From contig OY762821.2 of assembly GCA_963666475.2 (NCBI GenBank), forward strand, positions 905,887-969,886: a stretch of DNA of 64,000 bases, in the 5' to 3' direction. Position numbers and translations under genes: made by a program. The DNA comes from JBFHIZ01 sp963666475. Lineage in GTDB: Bacteria > Bacillota > Clostridia > Lachnospirales > Lachnospiraceae. The notes under the pieces were generated by a model. It ran no database searches and was not told where the DNA came from. It saw nothing but the letters and a program-made list of their open reading frames with translations. Below, piece after piece: positions 36,216 to 45,558 of the stretch (within the stretch, counting starts at the first letter, position 1; each line of letters starts with the position of its first letter).

Positions 36216-37235
36216 TTATTTAGGAGTAGAGTCTCTTAAGATCAACTCTCCTGAAATAATTGTTTTTAGTGGCATTTCTCTTTCTGAAAGAACTTGTACC
36301 AATGTTTTGGAAAGTTGGTCGCAAAGTGTTTCTAATTTGTTATCAACGCTTGAGAGTTCAGGAGCACTACAATGAGCGAGAAGTGAGTTATTATATCCAA
36401 TAACAGCGACATCTTCAGGGATTCGCTTTCCGTTTCTTTTTAAATATTTGTATGCACCATGTGCAAGTATATCGTCTGATGCAAGAATAGCGTTGACAGG
36501 GATGTTTTTTTCCGAAATATGCTCCTCGATGAACTTGGATATTGCATCCAAATCCTCTTTTTGGCCGCGATAATAAGCAAGATAATCGGGGTTTGCAAGT
36601 TTATTCCACTGTATTAAGGCGGTCTGGAAACCTGTTAGTTTTTTGGTACTACTATAGGTGTCTGCGTTTTGTAAATAAAGAATCTGATCGAGTCCTTTAT
36701 TTAATAAATAGCTGGTAGCAGTCATCATGCCTTTGAAATCATCACAGAGAGTACAGTATACATTTGGATAATCGAAATCAGCATTTAAAAGCATGATTGG
36801 AATTTGACTTGCAGCCTCACGTATATAATCATTGTTTGAATCGTCGTTTTCGACATAGGAAGATCCAATCATGATAATGCTATCCACGCGTTTGCTCAAT
36901 AAGAGCGAAAGAGCATCTTTTTTGGATTCTAATTCATAACCAGTACAACATAAGATGGAATTATAACCTTTTGAGCGTAGATTTTGCTCAATATAATAGA
37001 TCGCTTTTGCGAGATACAGGTCGGAAGAATCCGCGCACATTAATCCAATGGTATTCATGGAGTTCAGGCCGAGACCCCTTGCAAATGCATTTGGTGTATA
37101 ACCATATTCTTTTATTGCATCAAGTACTTTTTGTTTTGTTTTAGGTTTTACTTTTTCGCTTCCATTCAAGACGCGAGAGACCGTAGCGATGGACACATTT
37201 GCTTTTTCTGAAATGTCGTAAATTGTTACACCCAT
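36216..37235 (-). CDS. LacI-family transcriptional regulator
   Basis: The 339-residue protein has a LacI helix-turn-helix at residues 3-25 (TIYDISEKANVSIATVSRVL), the hinge region to about 60 (YGYTPNAFARGL), and a periplasmic-binding-protein-like sensor domain with TIGLMCADSSD, AILASDDILAHGAYKYL and DVAVIGYNN. It probably binds an oligogalacturonide-derived sugar and controls the flanking genes. Its own upstream region holds a TGTAAGAGTTTACA operator inside the divergent GH28 promoter, so autoregulation is likely. CGGAGG precedes the start. It is likely co-transcribed with the pectinesterase gene. Confidence 0.93.
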   Translation of the reverse strand: MGVTIYDISEKANVSIATVSRVLNGSEKVKPKTKQKVLDAIKEYGYTPNAFARGLGLNSMNTIGLMCADSSDLYLAKAIYYIEQNLRSKGYNSILCCTGYELESKKDALSLLLSKRVDSIIMIGSSYVENDDSNNDYIREAASQIPIMLLNADFDYPNVYCTLCDDFKGMMTATSYLLNKGLDQILYLQNADTYSSTKKLTGFQTALIQWNKLANPDYLAYYRGQKEDLDAISKFIEEHISEKNIPVNAILASDDILAHGAYKYLKRNGKRIPEDVAVIGYNNSLLAHCSAPELSSVDNKLETLCDQLSKTLVQVLSEREMPLKTIISGELILRDSTPK

Positions 37236-37255
37236 GAGAACCTCCGTAAAATAGA

Positions 37256-37285
37256 TTGATTAATGTAAGAGTTTACATATATAAT
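37256..37285 (+). promoter_or_regulatory. GH28 promoter with embedded LacI-type operator
   Basis: TTGATT (37256-37261) and TATAAT (37280-37285) are 18 nt apart. Filling that spacer is ATGTAAGAGTTTACAT (37263-37278), a palindrome with TGTAA/TTACA arms, ideally placed to block RNA polymerase. It lies in the gap between divergent lacI-type and GH28 genes. Confidence 0.8.
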
Positions 37286-37340
37286 AGAATTATACCTAAC
37301 ATATCTTGGAATTACAAGAAAAAAGGATAAAGGAGTCGTT

Positions 37341-38900
37341 ATGAGAATTGAAAAAAATTTAGTATCATCAAGGAGCATTACATTTACTTTAGAGGATGCT
37401 GGAAAATATGAATTGAATCAGAAGGTCCAACTGTTTTTAAATGGTAATCTGGTAAAAAATTTAGAACTTGTTACCAATTCAATTTTTGATTTAAAGCCAG
37501 ATACGACCTATCACATGGAAATAAAAACGGATGACGAAGTGTATGCAGAGACCGTATTTACCACATTAGAAGAGTTTGTGACATTGAATGTAAGGGATTT
37601 TGGAGCAAAGGGTGATGGACTAACCGATGACACCCTGTGTATTCAAGCCGCGATTATGGCCTGCCCTCCTAAAAGTCGAGTGCTTATTCCAAGAGGTACG
37701 TACCGCATTAAAAATATATTTTTGAAAAGTCATATCCGTGTTGAGATTTCAAACGGAGCTGAACTTCTAGCAGAGACAAATCGGGAACTGTTTTCTATAT
37801 TGCCAGGGGTAATTCAGAGTTATGATGAAGGTTCTGAATATAACTTAGGAACATGGGAAGGTAATCCTTTGGACTGTTTTGCTGGGATTATTACTGGACT
37901 TCATGTGGAAGATGTAATTCTTTATGGGGAAGGTGTGATTAATGGCAATGCAGGAAAAACAAACTGGTGGCATCAACCAAAAGTTCGAAATATTGCATTT
38001 CGTCCACGTCTTTTGTTTTTAAATCACTGTGAAAACGTGGTAGTTCAGGGGATTCAATTAAAGAATAGCCCTTCATGGGTTGTACATCCTTATTTTTCAA
38101 ATCATTTGAAATTTTTGAATGTTTCCATTACAAATCCGTCAGATTCTCCGAATACAGATGGTATTGATCCGGAATCCTGTGGGGATGTTGAAATATTAGG
38201 CGTACATTTTTCGCTTGGAGATGATTGCATTGCGATTAAGTCAGGAAAAATCTACATGGGTGCAAAACATAAGACCCCAAGTAAAAATCTTAGAATCAGA
38301 CATTGCCTGATGGAAAACGGCCACGGTGCCGTTACGCTTGGTAGTGAAATGTCTGGTGGAATATGTGATGTTTTAGTAGAAGAGTGTGTATTCAGGAATA
38401 CAGATCGTGGGTTACGTCTAAAAACAAGAAGAGGAAGAGGAAAAGACGCGATTATTGATCAAATCGTATTTCGTGATATTCAAATGGAATCGGTGAAGAC
38501 TCCATTTGTTATGAATAGTTTTTATTTTTGTGATCCAGATGGAAAATCAGAATATGTTCAGTCAAGGGAAGTAAAGGCAGTTGACGAACGAACACCTGAA
38601 ATCAAGAAAGTATTTTTTGAAAATATTAATTGTGTAGATTGTCATGCTGCAGTTGCATATTTCGAAGGATTGCCTGAGAAGAAAATCGAAGAAATCAGTA
38701 TTATTAATATGAAAGCATCGTTTGCAAAAAATCCAATCAGAGAAGTACCGGCTATGACAGAACATGTTTATGCCTGCATCCGACAAGGAATTTTTGTAAG
38801 TAATGTAAAAATGCTGAAACTAAGAAACATAAAAATCACTGGTCATGAAGGTGAAGAAATCGTCACAAAACATGTCGATGATATACAAATCAATGAGTGA
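37341..38900 (+). CDS. GH28 polygalacturonase, cytosolic exo-type
   Basis: The 519-residue protein has a short N-terminal beta domain (about 1-78, fibronectin-like), a beta-helix start LNVRDFGAKGDGLTDDT, then GH28 motifs: SPNTDGIDPESC (about 266-277), LGDDCIAIKSGK (about 292-303), GHGAVTLGSEMSGG (about 328-341) and RLKTRRGRG (about 358-366). The three catalytic Asp residues are present. Length and the N-terminal domain match exo-polygalacturonases or exo-poly-alpha-galacturonosidases that release mono- or digalacturonate from chain ends. There is no signal peptide. AAAGGAG is 7 nt before the start. It has its own operator-controlled promoter. Confidence 0.93.
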   Translation: MRIEKNLVSSRSITFTLEDAGKYELNQKVQLFLNGNLVKNLELVTNSIFDLKPDTTYHMEIKTDDEVYAETVFTTLEEFVTLNVRDFGAKGDGLTDDTLCIQAAIMACPPKSRVLIPRGTYRIKNIFLKSHIRVEISNGAELLAETNRELFSILPGVIQSYDEGSEYNLGTWEGNPLDCFAGIITGLHVEDVILYGEGVINGNAGKTNWWHQPKVRNIAFRPRLLFLNHCENVVVQGIQLKNSPSWVVHPYFSNHLKFLNVSITNPSDSPNTDGIDPESCGDVEILGVHFSLGDDCIAIKSGKIYMGAKHKTPSKNLRIRHCLMENGHGAVTLGSEMSGGICDVLVEECVFRNTDRGLRLKTRRGRGKDAIIDQIVFRDIQMESVKTPFVMNSFYFCDPDGKSEYVQSREVKAVDERTPEIKKVFFENINCVDCHAAVAYFEGLPEKKIEEISIINMKASFAKNPIREVPAMTEHVYACIRQGIFVSNVKMLKLRNIKITGHEGEEIVTKHVDDIQINE

Positions 38901-38993
38901 TTTCATAAGGCTGAATTATTTACAATGCTTGTATTTTGTGTTAGTCTAAAGTGTATGTAAAGAGCATTATGAAATGAATATAAAGGTAGGGTT

Positions 38994-39010
38994 TTTACGT
39001 ATTACGTAAA
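38994..39010 (+). terminator. Hairpin after GH28, weak terminator candidate
   Basis: TTTACGT/ACGTAAA (38994-39000 with 39004-39010) forms a 7-bp AT-rich stem with a 3-nt loop, followed 8 nt later by CTTTTTG. It lies in the 182-bp gap between the GH28 gene and the second polysaccharide locus. The stem is weak, so it may not end all transcription. Confidence 0.35.
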
Positions 39011-39082
39011 TTCTCTGCTTTTTGTTATCAGGCTAAATGCCTTCGAAAAACGAAAGAGACCTAGAAGGAATGGAGATTTATT

Positions 39083-40789
39083 ATGAAAGTTTCCAATATA
39101 AAAATGGATATCAAATCATCATGGTGGATACTAGTTTCATGTGTTCATTTTCTTGCTTCTTTTTTTTGGAGTGGACTGATTTTTATCGATGAGGATTTTG
39201 GGTTCGACTTAATAGTCATGAATGATGTTGTGAGTAAAAGGATGGAACATCATATTCATGTGATTGTCTCAAAAATTACTGCATTTTTATTGATTTTACT
39301 AATATGGAAAACGATAGATCTTATAGTCAAAAAAAGAATCCAAGTAAAGGAATGGGTAGTTTTTCTTCTCGTTTTTGTTTTCTATTCGATCATTCATGCA
39401 TTCTATTTTCCGGAAAGTTTTGCTAGCTTTGAATACGACAATTTTATGACGTATGCTTATGCCATCCGTAACCTTCCATTTTATTGGCATGGGGCATTAA
39501 CTTCTATTTATTATTCGGCTTGTCTGAATGTCATTCCTCATCCGATTATCATTCAAGAATTCTCCATTGCATTTTTTTCTGCACTTGTTCCATTTTGTCT
39601 TTTTCGGACAAAAAAGACAAAGCTATTCGTAGCCATTCTTTTTTTGATTCCAGAAGCTTGGTCAATCATCACCAATCCATATAGAAATAATTTTTATACG
39701 ATTTTATTACTGTGGACAGTCCTTCTTGTTTTGTATGAAAAACAACAAAAACGTACATTAAGTATAGCTAGAGCTGTGGTATATGTGTTCTTGTGTTCGA
39801 TACTAGCAGTATGGAGAACAGAAGGTATTTTGTTTGCAATTGGACTGATGGTAATTTTACTTTTGGTAGAGAATCGACCGACAATGAAACACATGATTGG
39901 GTATATTATTCTATTTTTGGCGTTTTCGGTCTTGCTAAATACACCACAGAAAATTGGAACGGATAAATATTACGGGAAAGATTATGTTGTGCTTACTTCG
40001 CAAGGTTGGTTATGTACGATATTAAGCAATCCAAATGCGAATCTTAGTTATGAGGGGGCCAAAGAAGATTTGGAAGCTATTCAAGCGATTATACCGGTAG
40101 ATTATTTAGTACGGTATTCCGATGAGGCTTTTCGTGTCTACAATTATGAGCAAGGTCGTTCTGTTACACAAAGCACTGCAGATTCTGATACACAAAAAGA
40201 ATACATGTCTGCGACCTATCGTATTCTGTTTCATAATGTCTCAAGGTTTATCAGCAATCGTCTAAAAATCATGTTGGACTCTAATGATGTAGGCTATCAA
40301 TTTCCACAATATGATTATTTGGGTGATGAGATTGTTTTTCCTGTTACCTATACGGATGAATTTTCGATGTTATGGCAGCAGGGGATGGAAGATTTATTTG
40401 GAACATATCATTTGGAAGACTGGAGGCAAAATGCATTTCGAATCAATGCCTATCAGCAGATTCGAAACGTGAGAAACATTTGGAGTGATATGTTTAATGT
40501 GCGATATATTACGTTTTTTGGAGCATTGTTGTATGTGGGATATTGCATCCTTTGGTTGTGTATTAAGCCAATACGAAGGAAGCATAATCAAGTAACATGG
40601 TATCTACCGTTTTTGGTTTTGATAGGAATTGGTGAGATTGCTCTGGTTACACTCGGCGCACCTGTTGGAAGGGAAGCGTATTATTTTCCTGTCTATCTGT
40701 TTTTGCTACTAGTAATGAGTCATATTGTTGAGCAAATAGTAAGTACTGAGCAGATGATTCCGAGAAAGAAAGAGAGAACGAATGAGTAA
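39083..40789 (+). CDS. GT-C-like polytopic membrane protein
   Basis: The 568-residue protein has about eleven to twelve hydrophobic segments. A loop near residues 112-130 carries SFEYDNFMTYAYAIRNLPFY, with acidic and aromatic residues like those in the large DUF6020-type family of envelope glycosyltransferase-like proteins; a roughly 170-residue exterior loop follows near residues 290-465 (TPQKIGTDKYYGKDY onward). Function as a lipid-linked sugar transferase is inferred from topology and neighbours. GGAG is 9 nt before the start. It overlaps the next GT2 gene by 8 nt and opens the second polysaccharide locus. Confidence 0.6.
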   Translation: MKVSNIKMDIKSSWWILVSCVHFLASFFWSGLIFIDEDFGFDLIVMNDVVSKRMEHHIHVIVSKITAFLLILLIWKTIDLIVKKRIQVKEWVVFLLVFVFYSIIHAFYFPESFASFEYDNFMTYAYAIRNLPFYWHGALTSIYYSACLNVIPHPIIIQEFSIAFFSALVPFCLFRTKKTKLFVAILFLIPEAWSIITNPYRNNFYTILLLWTVLLVLYEKQQKRTLSIARAVVYVFLCSILAVWRTEGILFAIGLMVILLLVENRPTMKHMIGYIILFLAFSVLLNTPQKIGTDKYYGKDYVVLTSQGWLCTILSNPNANLSYEGAKEDLEAIQAIIPVDYLVRYSDEAFRVYNYEQGRSVTQSTADSDTQKEYMSATYRILFHNVSRFISNRLKIMLDSNDVGYQFPQYDYLGDEIVFPVTYTDEFSMLWQQGMEDLFGTYHLEDWRQNAFRINAYQQIRNVRNIWSDMFNVRYITFFGALLYVGYCILWLCIKPIRRKHNQVTWYLPFLVLIGIGEIALVTLGAPVGREAYYFPVYLFLLLVMSHIVEQIVSTEQMIPRKKERTNE

Positions 40790-41588
40790 AATATTATTAT
40801 TTATTCCGATGTATAATTGTGAAAAACAGATCATACGTGTTTTGGATCAGCTGACTCCGAAAGTGTGTACTTATTTATCGGAAGTGATCATCGTGAATAA
40901 TCGAAGCACGGACAAGGGAGAAGAAACCGTTCAATCCTATTTGCGGAGTCATGAGATGGAGATAAAAATCTCGCTCCTGAGAAATCAGGAGAATTATGGA
41001 CTGGGTGGATCACATAAGGTTGCCTTTCGATATGCAATCGATCATGGATTTGATTATGTGATTGTTCTTCATGGAGATGATCAGGGAAGTATAGAAAATC
41101 TTTTGCCATACTTAGATTCAAAGGAATATGCGAAATATGATTGCTTTTTAGGTGCAAGATTTATGAAAGGTTCAAAATTAGAGGGATATTCAAAGTTTCG
41201 TACCTTTGGGAATTATGTATATGATCTTTTGTTTTCAATAGGAACCAAACGAATGATTTATGATCTTGGTTCTGGACTTAACATGTATCGGGTAGATATT
41301 CTTCGTGATTCCTTCTATCTGAAATACAAAGACAATTTGATGTTTAATTATTGTATGGTGTTGGGTTCCGCTTATTACAAGCACCATATTAAGTTTTTCC
41401 CGATTTTGTGGAGGGAAGATGACCAGGTGTCCAATGTAAAAATGGTTAATCAGGCAATTGTAGTGTTAAAAATGCTTTTTTCTTATATGATAAACAAGAA
41501 AAAGTTTGTTCGTTTGGAGCATAGAGACCGTACTGTATCGGAATACAAGGCGGATGTCATAATAACAACAGAAAAAGGAAATCGTTAA
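40782..41588 (+). CDS. GT2-family glycosyltransferase (polyprenyl-phosphate sugar synthase-like)
   Basis: The 268-residue GT-A enzyme contains LLFIPMYNCEKQIIRVLDQL, SEVIIVNNRSTDKG, NYGLGGSHKVAFRYAIDHGF and VIVLHGDDQGS, the last giving the metal-binding Asp pair. GARFMKGSKLEGY and YDLGSGLNMY fit dolichyl-phosphate-mannose-synthase-like enzymes that make polyprenyl-phosphate sugars. That role suits the GtrA and GT-C-like proteins nearby, which use such lipid-linked sugars. It overlaps the upstream gene by 8 nt and sits 2 bp before the flippase-like gene. Confidence 0.85.
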   Translation: MSKILLFIPMYNCEKQIIRVLDQLTPKVCTYLSEVIIVNNRSTDKGEETVQSYLRSHEMEIKISLLRNQENYGLGGSHKVAFRYAIDHGFDYVIVLHGDDQGSIENLLPYLDSKEYAKYDCFLGARFMKGSKLEGYSKFRTFGNYVYDLLFSIGTKRMIYDLGSGLNMYRVDILRDSFYLKYKDNLMFNYCMVLGSAYYKHHIKFFPILWREDDQVSNVKMVNQAIVVLKMLFSYMINKKKFVRLEHRDRTVSEYKADVIITTEKGNR

Positions 41589-41590
41589 GC

Positions 41591-42436
41591 ATGAAGAAAA
41601 TTGTGTATCAAATGGTGAATGCATTTGTGCTACTTGCTGTACTAGTCTACTTCTACCTAGAATATCAGCAGGCACTGGTAGAGTTTTTCGGAATAAAGAT
41701 TGTATACCTTCTTTCATTGGCAATCGTAGTAATATTGGTCAATGGACTGAAGGCTTTTCGTTTGTTTTTTATTCTGTCTTCAAACAAGATCACAGCCAGA
41801 GAATATATCAAACAATACTGCAAAACCGTTCCGGTCAGTATGTTGGTACCCTTGAAACTAGGAGATGTTTTTAAGGTATACTGCTATGGCTATCAATTAA
41901 AAAATTACTTTGCTGGAATGGTATATGTTTTAATTGATCGATTCTTTGATACGCTTGCATTGTTAACGTTGATCATTATTGTTACTTTTATTACACGAGT
42001 TCCATTTCTTTTTGTTATTTATCTGCTTTTATTTTTTGTATTTTGCGTGATAGCTGCATATGTACTTGTTCCAAGTATATGTAGATATTGGAAAAAGCAT
42101 TTATTACATGCGCCAGGTACAAGTCGCTCTCTTCGTTTGCTATCTTTGATTTCAAAAGTGGAGCGCATCACAGGTTCGATTTATGAGGTGATGAAAGGAA
42201 AAGGCGCAATTATATATGCGATTTCATTGTTTGCATGGGTTATAGAGATTGCTGGAGCTATTTTGCTTTGGAAGATTATGACGGGAGTTGTTGATATTTC
42301 AATCTTGTCTGATTATCTGTCAGCGGCGATTGGGATTGGGGAATCTGCGGGTTCACAGTATTTTGTATTGGCTTCAATTATTCTATTGCTTTGTACATAC
42401 ATTATAATTCGTCTGTTTGGTCGAGAAAAGGAGTAA
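41591..42436 (+). CDS. Flippase-like (LPG synthase TM-region type) membrane protein
   Basis: A 281-residue protein with seven to eight membrane segments. Family marks of the UPF0104/LPG-synthase-TM group are present: NGLKAFRLFFIL near residue 50, TVPVSMLVPLKLGDVFKVYCYG near 80-100, and GMVYVLIDRFFDTLALL near 110-126. Members without the soluble synthetase half are often encoded beside GT2 enzymes and are thought to move or bind isoprenoid-linked substrates; function is not proved. AAAGGAAA precedes the start. It is in the same tight operon as the GT2 and phosphotransferase genes. Confidence 0.75.
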   Translation: MKKIVYQMVNAFVLLAVLVYFYLEYQQALVEFFGIKIVYLLSLAIVVILVNGLKAFRLFFILSSNKITAREYIKQYCKTVPVSMLVPLKLGDVFKVYCYGYQLKNYFAGMVYVLIDRFFDTLALLTLIIIVTFITRVPFLFVIYLLLFFVFCVIAAYVLVPSICRYWKKHLLHAPGTSRSLRLLSLISKVERITGSIYEVMKGKGAIIYAISLFAWVIEIAGAILLWKIMTGVVDISILSDYLSAAIGIGESAGSQYFVLASIILLLCTYIIIRLFGREKE

Positions 42437-42440
42437 TATA

Positions 42441-43898
42441 ATGCAGATATTGGTTGTTTATGATGATACGATTCTTAAAAGTGAAGTGATTTCAGATGTA
42501 ATAGGTGAAAAAGGGTTTGCAGAGGTTGTCGTTTTGAGACAAACGATTGGAGAGCGATTTCTAGATGCCATTGGATCAATCTATGACAATCCTCCGATTC
42601 TTACCTTTTCTTCGATTTATGATATGGATGAATTTTTAGCCACTTCAAATAAAAAATATGCTAATGATACGAGAGTACTTCATTTTTTTTCAAATGTTAT
42701 CATTTCAAATCTAGAAATTGCATCTTTGACCTTGCAAAAAATCCATTATATTGATGAAACTTATGCACTTCGTATGGGAGAGAATGTGGCAGGAATTATG
42801 TTCCCTGATTTTGCTTGTTATTTGGGATATCTCAACAATATCATGAAAAATGAAAGCCATTCTTCTATTATGGAAGCAAAAAATGTGGAACAGGGGACCA
42901 GCATAGATGGCGTAAATGATATTTCGAAAATAGAGAATTTCATTCAGTGTGTAACGGGTAATTTCGATGCAAGATATTTTAATACACTGCAGGGTGATGA
43001 GTATACAATCATAAAAAGTTCTACCAATATCAGTAAGATACATGCAGAATATACTTTTTATCATATTTTACCAGAAGACATGCAGTTTTGGTTTGTAGAG
43101 CCATTTTCTTATGTTGAGACCGATTCAAGTGCTAGTTATACGATGGAAAGATTGCATATGACAGATCTTGCAATCAAATGGGTGCATGGATCCATTGATG
43201 AAACTGAATTTTCAGTAATTCTTGATAAATATTTTTACTTTTTTAATCATAGACATGATTTGCCGATTTCAAAAGAAGAGTATCAAAAGATATCCAATTC
43301 TTTATATGTTGAAAAAGTTTCCAATCGTATCGCTGAACTCAAAGATATGGAAGTTTATCAGAATATGGAAAAACTTCTTTCGCTTAATGGGACTTCGATT
43401 GATCAAATTGTAAATCGATATTTTACTTTAAAAAATGAATTGGAAACCAGATTCCCCAAAAACCAGGTAAGTGTGATTGGACATGGGGATCCTTGCTTTG
43501 CAAATACCATGTATAACAAGTCTACCAGAGCTTTAAAATTTATAGACCCAAAAGGGGCAATGACAGAATCAGAACTTTGGACCAACCCGTATTATGATAT
43601 TGCAAAATTAAGCCATTCAATTTGTGGAAGATATGATTTCTTCAATAATGGATTATTTGAAATTTCAATCGGAGAGGATTTTCATACAGAGTTGAAAATT
43701 GATTTTGATAATACAAAATTTATTGAATTGTTTCGAAAAAAATTAGAAGAGAACGGATATCATTATTGGCTTGTTCGATTATATGAAGCTTCGTTGTTTC
43801 TTTCGATGCTGCCTTTGCATATTGATAATCCGCAAAAAGTATATGGATTTATTTTAAATGCGAACAACATTTTGAAGGAGATTGAGAAGCATGTATAA
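42441..43898 (+). CDS. APH-like kinase/phosphotransferase fused to an unknown N-terminal domain
   Basis: About 485 residues, cytosolic. From about residue 190 the protein resembles the aminoglycoside/choline-kinase fold: KSSTNISKIHAEYTFYHILP (ATP-site Lys and Glu helix), the catalytic loop VIGHGDPCFANTMYN, and FIDPKGA in place of the usual DFG-like metal site. The N-terminal 170 residues (QILVVYDDTILKSEVISDV onward) form an alpha/beta region I cannot assign. ATG 42441 follows AAAGGAG (42427-42433) by 7 nt. The next two genes encode a HAD phosphatase and a nucleotidyltransferase, so it probably phosphorylates a sugar or polyol for activation. Confidence 0.72.
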   Translation: MQILVVYDDTILKSEVISDVIGEKGFAEVVVLRQTIGERFLDAIGSIYDNPPILTFSSIYDMDEFLATSNKKYANDTRVLHFFSNVIISNLEIASLTLQKIHYIDETYALRMGENVAGIMFPDFACYLGYLNNIMKNESHSSIMEAKNVEQGTSIDGVNDISKIENFIQCVTGNFDARYFNTLQGDEYTIIKSSTNISKIHAEYTFYHILPEDMQFWFVEPFSYVETDSSASYTMERLHMTDLAIKWVHGSIDETEFSVILDKYFYFFNHRHDLPISKEEYQKISNSLYVEKVSNRIAELKDMEVYQNMEKLLSLNGTSIDQIVNRYFTLKNELETRFPKNQVSVIGHGDPCFANTMYNKSTRALKFIDPKGAMTESELWTNPYYDIAKLSHSICGRYDFFNNGLFEISIGEDFHTELKIDFDNTKFIELFRKKLEENGYHYWLVRLYEASLFLSMLPLHIDNPQKVYGFILNANNILKEIEKHV

Positions 43899-44289
43899 AG
43901 GGTATACATTAGTGATGGACATTGATGGTACGATTTGTCCAATTAAGAAAAAGAATGAAAAATATGAGGATCTAGTGCCTCTTCCAGAGATGGTTGAAAA
44001 ACTAAAAGAATGTAAAGCGGATGGTGCGAAAATCGTATTATATACCTCAAGGAATATGAATTCTTATGGGGGGAATCTTGGATTGATCAATATGCACACG
44101 GCACCTTTGCTTCATGAATGGCTGAAAAAATGGGATATACCTTATGACGAAATTGTTTTTGGAAAAGTTTGGCCAGGACATCTTGGGTTTTATGTGGATG
44201 ACCGTAGTGTGCGTCCGGATGAGTTTATGAGTCATTCGACGGAAGAGCTCGAAGAAATTTGTAGAAAATCAAGATTGTATGAGGAGTAA
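43891..44289 (+). CDS. Small HAD-family phosphatase of capsule type
   Basis: The 132-residue protein has the HAD nucleophile motif VMDIDGTICP with Asp10 and Asp12, IVLYTSRNMNSYGGN as motif II, KVWPGH near the Lys position, and YVDDRSVRP as the acidic motif. Its shortness and lack of a cap domain match the capsular-biosynthesis HAD proteins encoded beside nucleotidyltransferases. ATG 43891 overlaps the end of the kinase-like gene by 8 nt; GAAGGAG at 43874-43880 lies upstream. It could dephosphorylate a sugar phosphate intermediate or proofread it; the substrate is unknown. Confidence 0.8.
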   Translation: MYKGYTLVMDIDGTICPIKKKNEKYEDLVPLPEMVEKLKECKADGAKIVLYTSRNMNSYGGNLGLINMHTAPLLHEWLKKWDIPYDEIVFGKVWPGHLGFYVDDRSVRPDEFMSHSTEELEEICRKSRLYEE

Positions 44290-44293
44290 ACAT

Positions 44294-45034
44294 ATGCGTA
44301 AAATTGATGTGGTAATCACGATGGGTGGTCTTGGTTCAAGATTTCGAAAAGCCGGATATTTGGTCCCAAAATATATGATTGAGGCAAAAGGAAAAACGCT
44401 CTTTGAATGGTCTTTAATTAGTCTCGATGGCTATAAAGGTGAAGTAGACAGGTATATATTTATTGCAATGAAAGACGATCAGGTCGATGTTCGCTCATTT
44501 ATTGAAAAGCAGTGTAAAGCATTGGGGATTTCGAATTTTAAGGTTATTGTGCTAGATTATCTAACGGACGGTCAAGCAACGACGGCGATGAAGGCATCGG
44601 AATATTGGGATGTGGATCATGCGTTATTAATTTACAATATTGATACGTATGTAGAAGCAGGAGAAATGAATAGCCAGGAGCTTAAAGGGGATGGATTTAT
44701 ACCTTGTTTTCAGGCAGAAGGAGATCATTGGAGTTTTGTAAGACTGGATGAAAGTGGCAAAGCGGTAGAAATTAAAGAAAAAGTAAGGATTTCTGAGAAT
44801 TGTACGCTAGGGGCCTATTATTTTAAGACATGTAATCTTTATGAGAGCTTATATCAAGAATTTTATTCAAACCCGGAAGTTTTAAAAGACATTGTAAATG
44901 GGGAAAAATATATAGCGCCACTATATAATTATCTTTTGAGCAAAGGCGGAGAAATTTTTATTTCACAAATAAATTTCGATAAAGTGCATGTATTAGGAAC
45001 GCCTGAAGAATTGGAGACATTTATTCATTCTTAA
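44294..45034 (+). CDS. Sugar-phosphate nucleotidyltransferase-like protein
   Basis: The 246-residue protein shows VVITMGGLGSRFRKAGYLVPK, the signature loop of NTP-transferases; TDGQATTAMKASEYW; ALLIYNIDTYV with the metal-binding Asp; and LGAYYFKTC. These support transfer of a nucleotide to a sugar- or polyol-phosphate. ATG 44294 follows GAGGAG (44281-44286) by 7 nt; the ribosome site overlaps the end of the HAD gene, so the three genes of this cassette are likely coupled. The nucleotide and sugar are unknown. Confidence 0.82.
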   Translation: MRKIDVVITMGGLGSRFRKAGYLVPKYMIEAKGKTLFEWSLISLDGYKGEVDRYIFIAMKDDQVDVRSFIEKQCKALGISNFKVIVLDYLTDGQATTAMKASEYWDVDHALLIYNIDTYVEAGEMNSQELKGDGFIPCFQAEGDHWSFVRLDESGKAVEIKEKVRISENCTLGAYYFKTCNLYESLYQEFYSNPEVLKDIVNGEKYIAPLYNYLLSKGGEIFISQINFDKVHVLGTPEELETFIHS

Positions 45035-45044
45035 GGGAATGGAT

Positions 45045-45539
45045 ATGAGGAATATACAAATGAAAGAACCAATGGATCAACAAAACGATATATTTGATAA
45101 ACTTATGGGATTACCTGTTCTTCGTATTTTTGAACCTTTCTATAAAAAATATAAGGAAATTCTACTATACTTATTCTTTGGTGGTTTGGCTTTTTTTCTA
45201 AATATTTTTTTATTTGCCGCAATTGACCATTTATTTGGAATTAGTGAACTGATTAACAATATGATTTGTTGGATTGTTTGTGTCATGTTTCAATTTTTTA
45301 CAAATCGCACATGGGTTTTCGATGGAAGTGTAGATTCTTCACAGGCATTTACAAAGCAGCTTGCTGGTTTTGTGGGTGGAAGAGTATTTACCTTATTTTT
45401 AGAGGAAGTTATATTGGTAATATTTATCACATGGCTCGGGTATCCAGCACTAGTAATTAAGTTGATTGCGCAGGTCGTAGTCATTCTTTTGAATTATGTA
45501 ATTAGCAAGTTATGGGTATTCAAAAAACAGCAATTATGA
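45045..45539 (+). CDS. GtrA-family membrane protein
   Basis: About 164 residues with four membrane helices at roughly 38-60, 65-85, 100-125 and 130-155. GtrA marks include YLFFGGLAFFLNIFLFAAIDHL and CMFQFFTNRTWVF, and the C-terminal NYVISKLWVFKK. GtrA proteins are proposed to flip polyprenyl-phosphate sugars made by a GT2 partner (here 40782-41588). Start choice is uncertain between ATG 45039, 45045 and 45060; AAGGGA at 45033-45038 suits 45045 and GAGG at 45047-45050 suits 45060. Confidence 0.85.
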   Translation: MRNIQMKEPMDQQNDIFDKLMGLPVLRIFEPFYKKYKEILLYLFFGGLAFFLNIFLFAAIDHLFGISELINNMICWIVCVMFQFFTNRTWVFDGSVDSSQAFTKQLAGFVGGRVFTLFLEEVILVIFITWLGYPALVIKLIAQVVVILLNYVISKLWVFKKQQL

Positions 45540-45558
45540 TGAGGTGAGTTTAATTAGT

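Noticed and set aside
42711..43064. 117-codon frame antisense to the kinase-like gene
   Set aside because: No ribosome site, and the sense strand has a continuous, motif-bearing frame.
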